Assembly: GCA_017939945.1 (NCBI GenBank)
Contig: JAGAZS010000137.1
Span: forward strand, 1-6,340
Source: Schwartzia sp. (in: firmicutes)
GTDB lineage: Bacteria > Bacillota > Negativicutes > Selenomonadales > Selenomonadaceae
Direction of reading: 5' to 3'
DNA length: 6,340 bases
Shown: in pieces, positions 5,604-6,340 of the stretch
How the letters are laid out: each line of letters starts with the position of its first letter
Position numbering within the stretch: position 1 is the first letter of the stretch
The notes under the pieces: generated by a model
Database searches by the model: none
What the model was told of the DNA's origin: nothing
What the model saw: only the letters and a program-made list of their open reading frames with translations
Position numbers and translations under genes: made by a program

Positions 5604-5864
5604 ATGGAACGATTGAATCGCATTAATGAGGCGGGGACGGCATACCTGATCGCGGAGACGGATTTGAATTCGATCCGCCTGATGGGGGCAGTCGGGCGCA
5701 AGTACCGGGAAGCGAAAGAAACGGCGGAGGCGGCGCGGGACAATCTGGTCGCCGTGTTCAAAGAAAGCGGCTATACGCTGGAAGAGCTCGAAGCGCTGCG
5801 GATGCCGGATGGAAGCCCCGCGTTGGGCTACGGGATTATCGACGTTTTGAAAAATGAGGTGTAA
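5604..5864 (+). CDS. Hypothetical protein, 86 residues, upstream of cysS
   Basis: I do not recognise this protein. It has 86 residues, no signal peptide, no clear membrane segment and no cysteines. Residues about 18-55 are charged and alanine-rich and should form helix, possibly a helical hairpin. A short motif GYTLEELEALRMPDG (56-70) follows, and the tail is GYGIIDVLKNEV. The start is fixed by AAGGAG at 5591-5596. The stop is nine bases before the cysS ATG, and the only promoter seen (5533-5560) is upstream of this gene, so the two are probably one transcript. Codon use and GC content match the neighbours, with no sign of recent transfer. A role linked to translation or cysteine metabolism is only a guess from the context. 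Confidence 0.8.
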   Translation: MERLNRINEAGTAYLIAETDLNSIRLMGAVGRKYREAKETAEAARDNLVAVFKESGYTLEELEALRMPDGSPALGYGIIDVLKNEV

Positions 5865-5873
5865 GAAGTAATA

Positions 5874-6340
5874 ATGGCACGGGAAATCAAGGTTTACAAC
5901 ACGATGTCGCGGCAAAAGGAGATCTTTTCACCGCTGGAACCGGGAAAGGTCGGCATTTACGTCTGCGACGTCACGCCGTACAACGATCCGCATATAGGCA
6001 ACGCGAGACCGTTCGTGACTTGGGACGTGATCCGGCGGTTCTTTGCGAAGTGCGGTTATGAGGTGCGCTATATCCAGAATTTCACGGACGTGGACGACAA
6101 GATTATCCGCACGGCAAACGAGCGCGGCGTGACCTGGAAGGACGTCGCGGATCAATATATCGACGCGTATTTTCAGGTGATGGACGAGCTGAACGTCCGG
6201 CATGCGGACGTTTACCCGCGGGTTTCGGAGACGATTCCCGAGATTATTGAAATGGTACAGGGACTTGTGGACAAGGGTTTTGCTTACGAACTGGAAGGGG
6301 ACGTCTATTACAGCGTCGAGGCTTTCGAGGATTACGGAAA
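5874..6340 (+). CDS. cysS: Cysteinyl-tRNA synthetase, N-terminal part, cut by window end
   Basis: Class I aminoacyl-tRNA synthetase that activates cysteine with ATP and charges tRNA-Cys. The first 155 codons are present of an enzyme usually about 460-480 residues long. The zinc-ligand cysteine is Cys31 in YVCDVTPYN, the ATP-binding HIGN signature is at 40-43, and NARPFVTWDVIRR and QNFTDVDDKII follow as in the family. The KMSKS loop and anticodon-binding domain lie outside the window. The residue after Cys31 is Asp, where I remember Gly in most family members (CG.T). Start: ATG at 5874, with GAGGTG (5856-5861) overlapping the end of the preceding gene, or AAGAAG closer by. The preceding gap is nine bases, so there is no room for a T-box leader directly upstream. 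Confidence 0.95.
   Translation, partial: MAREIKVYNTMSRQKEIFSPLEPGKVGIYVCDVTPYNDPHIGNARPFVTWDVIRRFFAKCGYEVRYIQNFTDVDDKIIRTANERGVTWKDVADQYIDAYFQVMDELNVRHADVYPRVSETIPEIIEMVQGLVDKGFAYELEGDVYYSVEAFEDYG

Noticed and set aside
5865..5873. T-box leader for cysS
   Set aside because: Only nine bases separate cysS from the preceding gene, and the 5521-5603 leader has no T-box consensus or terminator/antiterminator pair.
1..6340. CRISPR array, IS element, prophage or integron signals
   Set aside because: I saw no regularly spaced repeats, terminal inverted repeats with a transposase, or integrase genes; the tRNA-Cys 3' end at 1-42 is not followed by a second copy of its sequence within the window.

Overview
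The window reads as ordinary chromosome from a moderately GC-rich bacterium of the Firmicutes (Bacillota) type. Strong AAGGAG/GGGAGG-type ribosome binding sites, TTGACA/TATAAT-like promoters, a D-glutamate racemase gene, a tRNA-Cys with encoded CCA and a CysRS of the 'VTPYN..HIGNARPFVTWDVIRR' type fit a diderm Firmicute of the Negativicutes (Selenomonas-like). That placement is inferred from the feel of the proteins, not from a search.

Layout. Positions 1-42 are the 3' half of a tRNA-Cys gene, cut exactly at its GCA anticodon, followed by a perfect intrinsic terminator (51-80). Directly after it lies murI (100-873, glutamate racemase). A clear promoter (901-929) and a leader that can fold into a small stem-loop precede a short-form malic enzyme (998-2254), closed by a strong terminator (2278-2315). 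Next is a divergent signalling pair: on the minus strand a stand-alone Hpt phosphotransfer protein (2404-2748), and on the plus strand a response regulator with a REC domain, an intact GGDEF diguanylate cyclase domain and a degenerate GGDEF-like C-terminus (2851-4134). A 16-bp perfect inverted repeat follows (4152-4190). The gap 4191-4449 holds no solid gene, only a possible tiny or decayed coding stretch and the promoter of the next gene.

The most unusual gene is 4450-5520, a 356-residue GTPase whose G domain resembles the immunity-related GTPase (IRG/p47) family of animals and whose C-terminal half has a hydrophobic 'NPVPGLD' helical region. After it comes a small promoter with an overlapping AT-rich inverted repeat, an 86-residue protein of unknown function (5604-5864), and the first 155 codons of cysS (5874 to window end, cysteinyl-tRNA synthetase), probably co-transcribed with the small gene.

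How the genes work together. The Hpt and REC-GGDEF genes plausibly form a phosphorelay that sets c-di-GMP levels; the sensor kinase is not in the window. MurI supplies D-glutamate for the cell wall, and malic enzyme links malate to pyruvate. tRNA-Cys and its charging enzyme both lie in the window, but about 5.8 kb and several terminators separate them. I see no IS element, CRISPR array or phage gene, and no multi-gene defence system. The IRG-like GTPase is the best lead for novelty, but it stands alone among housekeeping genes, so any immune role is speculation.
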